Part shown: piece after piece, positions 1 to 7,597 of the stretch
How positions within the stretch are numbered: the first letter of the stretch is position 1
How the letters are laid out: every line of letters starts with the position of its first letter
Notes under the pieces: generated by a model
Told to the model about the DNA's origin: nothing
Database searches by the model: none
What the model saw: only the letters and a program-made list of their open reading frames with translations
Source of the DNA: Alphaproteobacteria bacterium
GTDB taxonomy: Bacteria > Pseudomonadota > Alphaproteobacteria > UBA828
NCBI GenBank assembly: GCA_022826345.1
Contig: JAJDVB010000143.1
Coordinates: 1-15,361, forward strand
DNA: 15,361 nt
Direction: 5' to 3'
Made by a program: the position numbers and the translations under genes

Positions 1-533
1 CATTCCATCTCGCCGGCGTAGCCGATGCGCTCAAGCTCCTCGCCGATGGTCTTGCCGTCGACGTCCGCGCACGCGAGGCCCTCCTCCAGCGTGAAGACGC
101 CGCCGAAGACGCCGGAGGCGACCATCGCAGGCGCGAATCGCGAGCCTTCCTCGTTGGTCCAGGCCGAGACCTCGATGGGTGCGTCGGTCTCGTAGCCGAG
201 GTCGTTGAGGGTGCGGATCACTTCGAGGCCGGCGAGCACGCCGTAGATGCCGTCGAACTTGCCGCCCGTCGGCTGGCTGTCGATGTGGCTGCCGGTCATC
301 ACCGGCGGGAGCGAGTCGTCCCGGCCGGCGCGCCGGGCGAAGATGTTGCCCATCTTGTCGACGCTGACGGTGCAGCCGGCGTCCTCGCACCATTGGACGA
401 AGAGATCGCGCGCCGCCTTGTCCATGTCGGTGAGCGCAAGCCGGCAGACGCCGCCCTTCTCCGTCGCGCCGATCTTCGCCATCTCCATGAGGCTCGCCCA
501 CAGGCGATCGCCATCCACCTTGAAGTTCCGCAC
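1..533 (-). CDS. Zn-dependent amidohydrolase, N-carbamoyl-amino-acid hydrolase/allantoate amidohydrolase type (3' end outside window)
   Basis: The 177 visible residues are the N-terminal part of an M20-type binuclear-metal hydrolase that splits ureido or N-carbamoyl groups. Seen: the metal motif GSHIDSQPTGGKFDGIYGVL (about residues 81-100), with His83 and Asp94 as expected zinc ligands, followed by TNEEG with Glu128/Glu129 as catalytic base and ligand. The start is GTG at 531-533: an in-frame TGA lies nine codons upstream, no ATG intervenes, and GGAG sits 7 nt before the GTG. ATG-only searches miss this gene. The family includes beta-ureidopropionase, L-N-carbamoylase and allantoate amidohydrolase; the substrate cannot be told from this half. 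It is divergent from the glycosylase gene, and the amidase two genes away fits a role in amide or ureide nitrogen use (inference). The gene runs off the left edge. Confidence 0.9.
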   Translation of the reverse strand, partial: MRNFKVDGDRLWASLMEMAKIGATEKGGVCRLALTDMDKAARDLFVQWCEDAGCTVSVDKMGNIFARRAGRDDSLPPVMTGSHIDSQPTGGKFDGIYGVLAGLEVIRTLNDLGYETDAPIEVSAWTNEEGSRFAPAMVASGVFGGVFTLEEGLACADVDGKTIGEELERIGYAGEME

Positions 534-605
534 CGTGCCGCTCCGTCGCTGTCGTCACCCGTTGGCTGTCTATGATAGAGCGCGCTCACGAGCGCAAGAG
601 GAGGG
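534..605. promoter_or_regulatory. Divergent intergenic region with two small palindromes
   Basis: The 72-bp gap separates the divergent amidohydrolase and glycosylase genes. It holds TCTATGATAGA (569-579), a perfect palindrome around one central base that offers a -10-like hexamer on each strand (TATGAT on plus, TATCAT on minus). Next comes a perfect inverted repeat GCGCTC-AC-GAGCGC (582-595), just before the plus-strand Shine-Dalgarno AGGAGG (599-604). No good -35 is visible at 16-18 bp, so the promoter call is weak. The second palindrome could be an operator or simply a GC-rich hairpin. Confidence 0.3.
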
Positions 606-1130
606 ATGCCCAGACCCATGGCTGCCACTGACCTGGCGGATGTTCTGCCTGATGTGCTGGGCCCAGGTCTGCGCGTCGTCTTCTGCGGCTCGGCGGCGGG
701 CGCCGTCTCGGCCCACGCCGGCGCCTACTACGCCGGCCCCGGCAATCGCTTCTGGCCGACGCTGCACCGCGTGGGGTTGACGCCCCGCCTGCTCGCGCCC
801 GCCGAGTTCCGCACGGTGCTGGATTACGGCATCGGGCTCACCGACCTCTGCAAGACGGAATCGGGCGCGGATACCGATCTCTCCCGAGACGCCGACGATG
901 CCGCCGCGCTCGCCGCGAAGATCGCGCAACACCGGCCCGCGGTCCTGGCCTTCAACGGCAAGCGGGCGGCGCGCGTCTTCCTCGGCGCCGAGACCCTCGA
1001 CTATGGCGAGCAGACGCGGCGCATTGGCGAGACCGCGATCCACGTGCTGCCGTCGACCTCCGGCGCTGCGCGGCGCTGGTGGGACGAGGCGTTCTGGCGC
1101 AGAGTGGCGGACGCCGTGCGCGGGGCATGA
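606..1130 (+). CDS. mug: Mug/TDG-family mismatch-specific DNA glycosylase, variant active-site motif
   Basis: This is a uracil-DNA glycosylase superfamily protein (174 aa) of the Mug/TDG family, whose members remove uracil or ethenocytosine opposite guanine in the cytoplasm. Seen: LRVVFCGSAAG (residues 22-32), GPGNRFW with DNA-contact aromatics, DYGIGLTDL, and a C-terminal LPSTSG loop. Compared with E. coli Mug as I remember it (FCGINPG and LPNPSG), the catalytic Asn position is Ala30 and the intercalation loop is altered. It may therefore use another residue, be weak on uracil, or prefer another lesion. Start: ATG 606 lies 1 nt after AGGAGG and the in-frame ATG 618 lies 13 nt after it; neither spacing is ideal, so the start is uncertain by four codons. 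The stop overlaps an ATG of the amidase frame (ATGA), so the two genes are probably co-transcribed. Confidence 0.85.
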   Translation: MPRPMAATDLADVLPDVLGPGLRVVFCGSAAGAVSAHAGAYYAGPGNRFWPTLHRVGLTPRLLAPAEFRTVLDYGIGLTDLCKTESGADTDLSRDADDAAALAAKIAQHRPAVLAFNGKRAARVFLGAETLDYGEQTRRIGETAIHVLPSTSGAARRWWDEAFWRRVADAVRGA

Positions 1131-1141
1131 CGGAGGGAGCC

Positions 1142-2827
1142 ATGGCGATCAGCAGCGAGACGATCCGGCGGCTGAACCAGGAGTGCCAGGGCATCCCGCT
1201 TACCGACGAGAGGGCGACGGAGCTCCCCATCGAGCTGGGCCAGCTCCACGGCGCCGTGGAGGCTGCGCGCCCGGACCACGAATTCGACCGGCTGCCGGCC
1301 TCCTTCGATCAAGCGCTGCACGCGTTGAGAACCACCGCGGATGGCACGCAGGCGGATGCTGACACGGGCGCCGCTCGGGACGCCGGCGAGGGCGGGGCCG
1401 GAAGTGCGGACGAGATCGCAGCCCTCAGCCTGTGCGAGGCGGCGGATGCGGTCGCGAGCGGCGCGCTCTCCGCCACCGATCTGGTGGAGGCGGCGCTCGC
1501 GCGGATCGACCGGCTGGACCCGGAACTGCATGCCTTCATCCGGCTCGATGGCGAGGACGCGCTCGCAAGGACGCGGGCGATGGACCGCAACCGCGGCCGT
1601 GGGGAGGCGGCAGGGCCGCTGGCAGGCGTGCCGCTCGCGCACAAGGACATGTACTACCGGGCCGGCAAGGTCTCGAGTTGCGGCTCCCAGATCAGACGGG
1701 AATTCCGGCCGGCGGCGACGGCGACCGTGCTGGAGCGCCTCGATGCAGCCGGCGCCATCGACCTGGGCGGGCTCGCCATGGTCGAGTTCGCCATGGGGCC
1801 CCACGGTTTCAACGCCCACCTGCCGCGCTGCCGCAATGTCTGGGACTTCGAGCGCATCCCCTGCGGCTCGTCCTCGGGCTCGGGCACGGCGGTGGCGGGC
1901 CGCCTGGTTTACGCCGCCCTGGGCTCCGATACCGGCGGCTCCATCCGCTGTCCGGCCGCCGCTAACGGAGTTGCCGGCATCAACCCGACACAGGGCCGGG
2001 TCAGCCGCTTCGGCTGCATGCCGATGTCGTGGTCGCTCGACGTGATGGGGCCGCTGGCACGGACGGTGCGGGACTGCGCCCGCGTGCTCGATGTCATCGC
2101 GGGCGCGGACGAGAACGACGCCACCACGAGCCCCGAGCCGGTGCCGGACTACGAGGCGACCATCGAGCAGAGCGTGCGGGGCGTGCGCATCGGCGTGCCC
2201 CAGGGCTATTTCGACGAAGACCTAGACCCTGGCGTCGCCGCCGCGATCGAGGCCACGCATGCGGTCTTCGAGAGCCTCGGCGCAAGGCTCGTGCCCGTTG
2301 CCATGCCGGCCCTGCTGGATACCGTCTCGGCGATCCACCCGCTCGTGATGAAGTGTGAGGGCGCGGCCAACCACCTGCCCTGGAAGCGCACGCAGGATGA
2401 GGACTACTCCGACGAGGTGGGCAAGCGCCTGCAGGCGGGCTTCTTCATCCCCGCGACCGACTACATCAACGCCCTGCAGTACCGCGGACACGCGCTCCGC
2501 ACCTTCTCGGACGCGGTCTTCGGCGCCTGCGATGCCCTGCTCACTTCGGTGCTGCCGATGCCGACGCCCACGCTGGCGGACACCGCCTACCGGGACGGCC
2601 CCGCTTACCTGAACATGGTGGTGGGACTGACGCGCAATACGCGCGTAGTGAATTTTCTGGGATTGCCGGCGCTGAGCGTGACCTGCGGCTTCACGCCGGA
2701 CGGCATGCCGACCTCGTTCCAGCTGATCGGCCGACCCTTCGCCGAGGCCCTGCTGTTCCGCCTGGGCCACCAGTACCAGCGCGAGACCGACTGGCACCGG
2801 CGCTGGCCCACCGCGCTCCCGTCCTGA
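1142..2827 (+). CDS. Amidase-signature family hydrolase with N-terminal GatC/AtzG-like segment
   Basis: A 561-aa Ser-cisSer-Lys amidase. The triad is visible: Lys168 (GVPLAHKD), cis-Ser243 (CGSSSGSG) and nucleophile Ser267 (GSDTGGSIRCPAA). The Ser-Ser spacing of 24 equals that of GatA, and the amidase core spans about residues 91-555. Before it, residues 5-62 (QGIPLTDERATELPIELGQL and following) resemble the small GatC/AtzG partner subunits. A linker rich in Ala, Gly and Asp (63-90) joins the two, so a normally separate accessory subunit may be fused here (inference). Start: ATG 1142 has GGAGGG about 5 nt upstream; ATG 1127 overlaps the previous stop but has no good site. Tandem GatB is absent, so it is not the tRNA amidotransferase. 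Substrate unknown; an amide, carboxybiuret-like or ureido compound is plausible given the carboxylase-free neighbourhood and the nearby carbamoylase-type gene. Confidence 0.92.
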   Translation: MAISSETIRRLNQECQGIPLTDERATELPIELGQLHGAVEAARPDHEFDRLPASFDQALHALRTTADGTQADADTGAARDAGEGGAGSADEIAALSLCEAADAVASGALSATDLVEAALARIDRLDPELHAFIRLDGEDALARTRAMDRNRGRGEAAGPLAGVPLAHKDMYYRAGKVSSCGSQIRREFRPAATATVLERLDAAGAIDLGGLAMVEFAMGPHGFNAHLPRCRNVWDFERIPCGSSSGSGTAVAGRLVYAALGSDTGGSIRCPAAANGVAGINPTQGRVSRFGCMPMSWSLDVMGPLARTVRDCARVLDVIAGADENDATTSPEPVPDYEATIEQSVRGVRIGVPQGYFDEDLDPGVAAAIEATHAVFESLGARLVPVAMPALLDTVSAIHPLVMKCEGAANHLPWKRTQDEDYSDEVGKRLQAGFFIPATDYINALQYRGHALRTFSDAVFGACDALLTSVLPMPTPTLADTAYRDGPAYLNMVVGLTRNTRVVNFLGLPALSVTCGFTPDGMPTSFQLIGRPFAEALLFRLGHQYQRETDWHRRWPTALPS

Positions 2828-2859
2828 GGCCAAGGGGCTAAGGGCGCAGCCGAGGCGGG

Positions 2860-3732
2860 ATGCGGCGGCGCGCGATCGATAGGGCCGGCTGGGGGCGCAC
2901 CGCGCTCTGCACGGTCGTGGGCTTCGTCTACTTCCTGCCGGTGCTCTGGATCGTGCTGACCGCGTTCAAGAGCCCACGCGACATTCTCACCTCGACGCTG
3001 GCCTTCACGCCAACCCTCGACAACTTCGCCAACATCTTCGCCCGCGTGCACTACGAGGGCGGCGCGCTGGTCGAGACCGGATTCGAGCTCTACTTCGTCA
3101 ACAGCATCGTGATCTCGGGCGCGAGCGTCGGGCTTGCGCTCATCCTCGGCACCGGCGCGGCCTACGGCTTCTCGCGCTGGCCGCTACGCGGCAACGACAC
3201 TTACCTGCTCGTCATCCTGACCACGCGAATGCTGCCGCCCATCGTCCTCATCATCCCGCTCTTCGTGATCTTCCGCATGACCGGGCTGGCCGGCAGCTAC
3301 CTCGGCATCATCCTGCTCTACACCGCCTTCAACCTGCCGTTCGCCATCTGGATGATGAAGAGCTTCTTCGATGACCTGCCGCGCGAGGTGGAGGACGCCG
3401 CGCGGACCGAAGGCAGCTCGGAGTGGCGGGTCTTCTTCCGCGTCTGCCTGCCGCAGGTGAAGGCCGGCATCGCCGCGACCGCGACGCTCGGCCTGATCCT
3501 CACCTGGAACGAGTTCCTGATGGCGCTGCTGCTCACGGGGCCGGAGACGCGGACCGTACCGGTCGGCATAGGGGGGAGCCTCGGCAGCGGGATCGGCGTG
3601 GACTGGGGCAGGCTGGCCGCGATCGAGACGCTGTTCCTGATCCCGGTGGTGGTGGTGACTTTCGTGCTGCAGAACCAGCTGCTCAGGGGCGTGACCTTCG
3701 GCACCATCACCCACGGGCGCCGCTCGGGTTAG
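2860..3732 (+). CDS. Carbohydrate-type ABC transporter inner-membrane permease, MalG/CUT1-like (orphan)
   Basis: A 290-aa inner-membrane subunit of a binding-protein-dependent importer. Seen: an N-terminal transmembrane segment (about 15-35), a periplasmic stretch, then five more hydrophobic segments. The cytoplasmic EAA loop that docks on the ATPase, VEDAARTEGSSEWRVFFRVC, lies at about residues 177-196. The length and the NSIVIS and TWNEF landmarks are typical of the MalG-type second permease. It starts 32 bp after the amidase stop with GAGGCGG just before the ATG, so it is likely in the same transcript. Odd: no binding protein, first permease or ATPase is adjacent. The downstream gene is a convergent transporter of another class. 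The only complete importer in the window (10538-15226) has its own MalG-type subunit. This may be a remnant of a lost operon or a subunit working with distant partners. Confidence 0.9.
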   Translation: MRRRAIDRAGWGRTALCTVVGFVYFLPVLWIVLTAFKSPRDILTSTLAFTPTLDNFANIFARVHYEGGALVETGFELYFVNSIVISGASVGLALILGTGAAYGFSRWPLRGNDTYLLVILTTRMLPPIVLIIPLFVIFRMTGLAGSYLGIILLYTAFNLPFAIWMMKSFFDDLPREVEDAARTEGSSEWRVFFRVCLPQVKAGIAATATLGLILTWNEFLMALLLTGPETRTVPVGIGGSLGSGIGVDWGRLAAIETLFLIPVVVVTFVLQNQLLRGVTFGTITHGRRSG

Positions 3733-4616
3733 GTCGCGGCTGGCGGGTCCCGGCGTGCAGCGAACAGCCCGAAGAGGGCATTGCCGGCTACCGAGGCCAG
3801 GATCACCACGGCGCCGATGAAGACCAGCGTGCCCGGCACCTCGCCGAAGCCGAGCCAGACCCAGATCGGCGCAAAGACCGCATCGATCAGCACGACGAAG
3901 ATCAGGATCGGTGCGGGCAGGTAGCGCGCGGCGTAGAAGTAGAGGGTGAGCGCCGAGGCGAGCTGCACCAGGCCGAGCGCGGCCATGAACCCCACTTCCC
4001 GCGCCGTGGCTTCGAACGGCAGCGCCAGCGGCAGCGAGGCGAGGCCCGCGATCATCGCCGCCATCAGCACCGCCGGCTCCATCCGTCCGGTGCGGAAGCG
4101 CCGCGCGATCAGGGTCTGGAGCGCGATCGCGGCGGCGATTGAGAGTGCCAGCAGGTTGCCGATGATGCCGCCGCCGCCCACGTCGCTCCAGAACATGACG
4201 CCGACGCCGCAGAGGCTCCCCAGCAGCGCGAGCCAGGTTCTGAGCGCCACCGGCTCGCCCAGCACCGGCTTCGCCAGCAGGGCGACCATGACGGTCGACG
4301 TCGTCATGATCGCGATCACGTTGGCGACGAGCGTGTACTGCAACGACAGCACGTAGGCGATGATCCCCCAAGCGGTGGCGACGCCCACCGCGATCACCGG
4401 CCAGCCCGAGGCGCGAAGCACCGGCCAGACCCGGCCGCGCTCTGTCACGAAGAGGATCAGGAGCACGCCGAGGCCGGCGAAGAAGCAGCGGACCGAGATG
4501 ATCTCCCACGGATCGACAGACACTGAGCGGACGAAGAAGCCGCCCGAGCTGAAGCAAAGGCCGGAGATGGCCGCGAGGCCGGCGCCGAAGAGCAGACGGC
4601 GGCGGGCAGGGATCAT
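3729..4616 (-). CDS. DMT-superfamily EamA-type transporter
   Basis: A 295-aa, very hydrophobic protein with about ten transmembrane segments arranged as two EamA repeats (about residues 8-140 and 150-287). It is typical of drug/metabolite transporters that export amino acids or small metabolites across the inner membrane. Landmarks: SSGGFFVRSV in the first helix pair, LVANVIAIMTTSTVMVALLA, and a C-terminal FIGAVVILASV segment. Start: ATG 4614-4616 preceded by GGGAG. The stop TAA overlaps the stop TAG of the converging permease (shared TTAG at 3729-3732), so there is no room for a terminator between the two. The upstream side is a 129-bp divergent gap shared with glycerate kinase. The substrate cannot be predicted. 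Confidence 0.9.
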   Translation of the reverse strand: MIPARRRLLFGAGLAAISGLCFSSGGFFVRSVSVDPWEIISVRCFFAGLGVLLILFVTERGRVWPVLRASGWPVIAVGVATAWGIIAYVLSLQYTLVANVIAIMTTSTVMVALLAKPVLGEPVALRTWLALLGSLCGVGVMFWSDVGGGGIIGNLLALSIAAAIALQTLIARRFRTGRMEPAVLMAAMIAGLASLPLALPFEATAREVGFMAALGLVQLASALTLYFYAARYLPAPILIFVVLIDAVFAPIWVWLGFGEVPGTLVFIGAVVILASVAGNALFGLFAARRDPPAAT

Positions 4617-4745
4617 GGGCGGGCTCCCGTGTCACCCGAACCGCGCCGGCGCCGGGTGTTGTGCGCCGGCATGGTAGCGCGTCGCGTGTTCCAGCGCTTG
4701 CCGGGCGGCGGATGACGCCCGCCGGCGGCTCTGGCATGGTGAGGC

Positions 4746-5990
4746 ATGAGCGACAATCCGAGACTCCTCCTGCGCCGCCTGCTGGATGCGGCGCTCGCGA
4801 GCGCCCAGCCGGCCCAATGCGTGCCCCCGCACCTGCCTGAGCCGCCTGCCGGCCGCACTGTGGTGGTGGGTGCCGGCAAGGCGGCCGCGACCATGGCGCG
4901 GGCCGTGGAGGATCATTGGTCGGGCCCGCTGGAGGGCCTCGTCGTCACCCGCTACGGCCACCGCGTACCGACGGAAGGGATCGAGGTGGTGGAGGCGGCG
5001 CACCCGGTGCCGGACGCCGGCGGGCGCGAGGCTGCGGCGCGCATCCTCTCTCTCGCGGAAGGCCTGAGCGCGGACGACCTTGCACTGTGCCTGATTTCCG
5101 GCGGCGGCTCCGCGCTTCTGACCCTGCCGGCAGAAGGGATCGAGCTCGCCGACAAGCAGGCGATGACCGGCGCGCTGCTGCGCTCCGGCGCCGCCATCGA
5201 CGAGATCAACTGTGTGCGCAAGCATCTCTCCGCCATCAAGGGCGGGCGCCTGGGCGCGGCCTGCCATCCGGCCCGGATCGTGAGCCTCCTGATCTCTGAC
5301 GTGCCGGGCGACGACCCCGCCGTGATCGGCTCAGGCCCGACCGTTCCCGATCCCACGACCTTCGCCGACGCGCTCGCCGTCCTGAGCAAGTACGGGATCG
5401 CGGAGCCCGCCGCGGTCATCCGCCATCTCGAAAGGGGCGCAGAAGAGACGCCGAAACAAAGCGACCCCCGGCTGGCAGACGCCGAGACCCGGATCGTGGC
5501 GACTCCCGCGATGGCGCTCGCCGCCGCTGCCGAGGCGGCGCGCGAGGCCGGTTACGAGCCCGTGATCCTGGGCGATGCGCTGGAGGGCGAGGCGCGCGTC
5601 CTTGCCCGCGAGCACGCCGGGCTCGCCCGAGATGCGGCGCCCGGCGCGGTGCTGCTTTCCGGCGGTGAGACCACGGTGACCGTAACCGGTGAGGGCCGCG
5701 GCGGCCCCAACGCCGAATACGCGCTCGCGCTCGCACTGGCCCTCGACGGCGCACCCGGCGTCTTTGCCACCGCCTGCGATACCGACGGGATCGACGGCAC
5801 CGAGGACAATGCCGGGGCCCTGGTGACGCCCGACACGATCGCCCGCGCCCACGAGGCGGGGGAGGATGCGGCCGCTCGGCTCGCCACCAACGACGCCTAC
5901 GGCTTCTTCGCCGGGCTCGGCGACCTGGTGATGACCGGGCCGACGCTCACCAATGTGAACGACTTCCGCGCGATTCTGGTTCAGCGTTGA
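4746..5990 (+). CDS. ttuD: Glycerate 2-kinase (MOFRL family, GckA/TtuD)
   Basis: A 414-aa cytoplasmic kinase that phosphorylates D-glycerate with ATP, in this family giving 2-phosphoglycerate. Seen: VVGAGKAAATMARAVE (about 40-55, with the active-site Lys45 position), the nucleotide/substrate region CLISGGGSALLTLPAEG, and INCVRKHLSAIKGGRL followed by LISDVPGDDPAVIGSGPT. The C-terminal MOFRL domain has LLSGGETTVTVTGEGRGGPN, CDTDGIDGTEDNAGAL and MTGPTLTNVNDF. Length matches the family. Older annotations often call this family hydroxypyruvate reductase (TtuD); the sequence fits the kinase. Start ATG 4746 is preceded by GGTGAGG. Pyruvate kinase follows 54 bp downstream on the same strand, as in tartrate/glycerate utilisation loci (ttuD-ttuE), so the pair would feed glycerate into pyruvate through enolase. 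Confidence 0.94.
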   Translation: MSDNPRLLLRRLLDAALASAQPAQCVPPHLPEPPAGRTVVVGAGKAAATMARAVEDHWSGPLEGLVVTRYGHRVPTEGIEVVEAAHPVPDAGGREAAARILSLAEGLSADDLALCLISGGGSALLTLPAEGIELADKQAMTGALLRSGAAIDEINCVRKHLSAIKGGRLGAACHPARIVSLLISDVPGDDPAVIGSGPTVPDPTTFADALAVLSKYGIAEPAAVIRHLERGAEETPKQSDPRLADAETRIVATPAMALAAAAEAAREAGYEPVILGDALEGEARVLAREHAGLARDAAPGAVLLSGGETTVTVTGEGRGGPNAEYALALALALDGAPGVFATACDTDGIDGTEDNAGALVTPDTIARAHEAGEDAAARLATNDAYGFFAGLGDLVMTGPTLTNVNDFRAILVQR

Positions 5991-6017
5991 CCGGCGGCGA
6001 CGCCGCGCCGATATAGA
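5987..6017 (+). promoter_or_regulatory. Possible internal promoter for pyruvate kinase
   Basis: TTGACC (5987-5992) matches the -35 consensus in five of six bases and overlaps the TGA stop of glycerate kinase. TATAGA (6012-6017) is a reasonable -10, with a long spacer of 19 bp. A small hairpin GCGGC-GAC-GCCGC (5994-6006) lies in the spacer. A start near 6024 would leave a leader of about 20 nt carrying the AGGGG ribosome site (6032-6036) of the GTG-started pyk gene. This would allow pyk transcription independent of ttuD. Confidence 0.35.
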
Positions 6018-6044
6018 GGCGGGTAGACCGCAGGGGCACGAGTC

Positions 6045-7469
6045 GTGCGACGCCACCGCAGCGCTAAGATCGTCGCGACCCTCGGGCCTTCGAGCGCCGA
6101 CGAGGCGACGGTCCGCGCGCTGTTCGAGACCGGCGTGGACGTATTCCGTCTCAACTTCAGCCACGCCAGCCACGCCGAGCACCGGTCCCGCCACGCCCTC
6201 GTCCGCGCGGTCGAGGATGCGGTCGGCCGGCCCATCGGCATCCTCGCCGACCTGCAAGGACCCAAGCTCAGGATCGGCACGTTCCAGGATGGCCAGATTG
6301 CGCTCGTCCAGGGCCAGCGCTTCACCCTCACCCTGGGCGATGCGCCGGGGGACGAGACGCAGGTGCCCGTGCCACATCCCGAGATATTCGCGGCGCTCGC
6401 GCCCGGCGCCGAGGTTCTGCTCGACGACGGCAAGGTGCGGCTCCGCGTCGCCGCGTGCGGGCCCGACCATGCCGAGACCGTGGTGGTGACTGCGGGGGTC
6501 CTCTCCGACCGCAAGGGCCTCAACCTGCCTGGCGTGACGCTGCCCATCGAGGCGGTCACGCCCAAGGATCGGGAAGACCTCGCCTTCGCCCTCGAGCTTG
6601 GCGTCGACTGGGTGGCGCTCTCCTTCGTCCAGGGGCCGGAGGACATCAAGACCGCCCGCCGCCTGGTGCCGGAGGACATGGCCATCGTCGCCAAGCTGGA
6701 GAAGCCCGCAGCGCTCGACTGCCTGGAGGAGATCATCGCGCTCTCGGACGCGATCATGGTGGCGCGCGGCGACCTCGGCGTGGAGCTCGCGCCGGAGGAG
6801 GTGCCGGCCGTGCAGAAGCGCATCGTTCGCGCTGCACGGGAGGCGGGCAAGCCGGTGGTGGTCGCGACCCAGATGTTGGATTCCATGATTAACGCGCCGT
6901 CGCCCACCCGCGCGGAAGCCTCGGACGTCGCAACGGCGGTCTACGATGGCGCCGATGCGCTCATGCTCTCCGGCGAATCCGCCGCTGGGCGCTATCCGCG
7001 CGAGGCGGTGGCGATGATGAACCGCATCGTCGAGCGGGTGGAGCGCGACCCGTCCTACCGGCGCCACGTCGATTGGCAGCAGCAGGACCCCGAGGCGACG
7101 ACGGCCGACGCCATCACTGCGGCCGCGCGCCAGGTGGCCGAGACCCTGGATGCCGCTGCCATCGTGACCTACACCTCCTCGGGCTCGACCGCGCTCAGGG
7201 CCGCGCGCGAGCGCCCGCCGGTGCCGATCCTGGTGATGACGCCGGATCGGAACACCGCGCGCCGCCTCGCGCTGCTCTGGGGCGTCCACTGCGTCCACAC
7301 CGACGACGCCACCGGCTTTGCCGACATGGTGGAGAAGGCGTGCACCCAGGCGCTTGCCGCCGGCCATGCCGCGCCGGGCGATCGCATCGTCATCACGGCC
7401 GGTGTCCCCTTCGGCACCCCCGGAACCACGAATGCGCTCAGGATCGCCCGCGTGCGTGCCGCAGAGTAG
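6045..7469 (+). CDS. pyk: Pyruvate kinase
   Basis: A 474-aa glycolytic enzyme that transfers phosphate from PEP to ADP, giving pyruvate. Seen: KIVATLGPSS (8-17), FRLNFSHA (34-41, the Arg/Asn phosphate and K+ site), LADLQGPKLRIGTF (67-80) leading into the B domain (about 73-165), SDRKGLNLPG, VAKLEKPAAL with catalytic Lys217 and Mg-ligand Glu219, MVARGDLGVEL with Asp243, and ATQMLDSMINAPSPTRAE. A C-terminal regulatory domain follows. All key residues are intact and the length is normal. The start is GTG 6045, with AGGGG 8 nt upstream and KIVATLGPSS beginning at residue 8 as expected. Likely co-transcribed with ttuD, with a possible own promoter over the ttuD stop. Confidence 0.97.
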   Translation: MRRHRSAKIVATLGPSSADEATVRALFETGVDVFRLNFSHASHAEHRSRHALVRAVEDAVGRPIGILADLQGPKLRIGTFQDGQIALVQGQRFTLTLGDAPGDETQVPVPHPEIFAALAPGAEVLLDDGKVRLRVAACGPDHAETVVVTAGVLSDRKGLNLPGVTLPIEAVTPKDREDLAFALELGVDWVALSFVQGPEDIKTARRLVPEDMAIVAKLEKPAALDCLEEIIALSDAIMVARGDLGVELAPEEVPAVQKRIVRAAREAGKPVVVATQMLDSMINAPSPTRAEASDVATAVYDGADALMLSGESAAGRYPREAVAMMNRIVERVERDPSYRRHVDWQQQDPEATTADAITAAARQVAETLDAAAIVTYTSSGSTALRAARERPPVPILVMTPDRNTARRLALLWGVHCVHTDDATGFADMVEKACTQALAAGHAAPGDRIVITAGVPFGTPGTTNALRIARVRAAE

Positions 7470-7597
7470 CGCCCCGGACCATGGTGCGATGCAAGGCGCG
7501 GGGCGGGTGCGGCATCATTGCGTCATGAGGAGCGAACAGACTGTGGCGGAAGGAGGCGGTGAGACGGGGAGCGTTCCGGGCCAGAGAGTCCCTACTG

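Noticed and set aside
1127..1141. Amidase start at the ATG overlapping the glycosylase stop
   Set aside because: The ATG at 1142 has a much better GGAGGG spacing; the overlap still supports one transcript.
3184..4737. 517-codon minus-strand frame across the permease and the EamA gene
   Set aside because: It is a shifted frame over a clear transporter and antisense to another; Arg/Asp/Gly-rich with no membrane segments.
5331..7367. 678-codon open frame on the minus strand across ttuD and pyk
   Set aside because: It is antisense to two unmistakable enzymes, is Arg/Gly/His-rich with no recognisable domain, and exists because GC-rich codons rarely give stops on the opposite strand.
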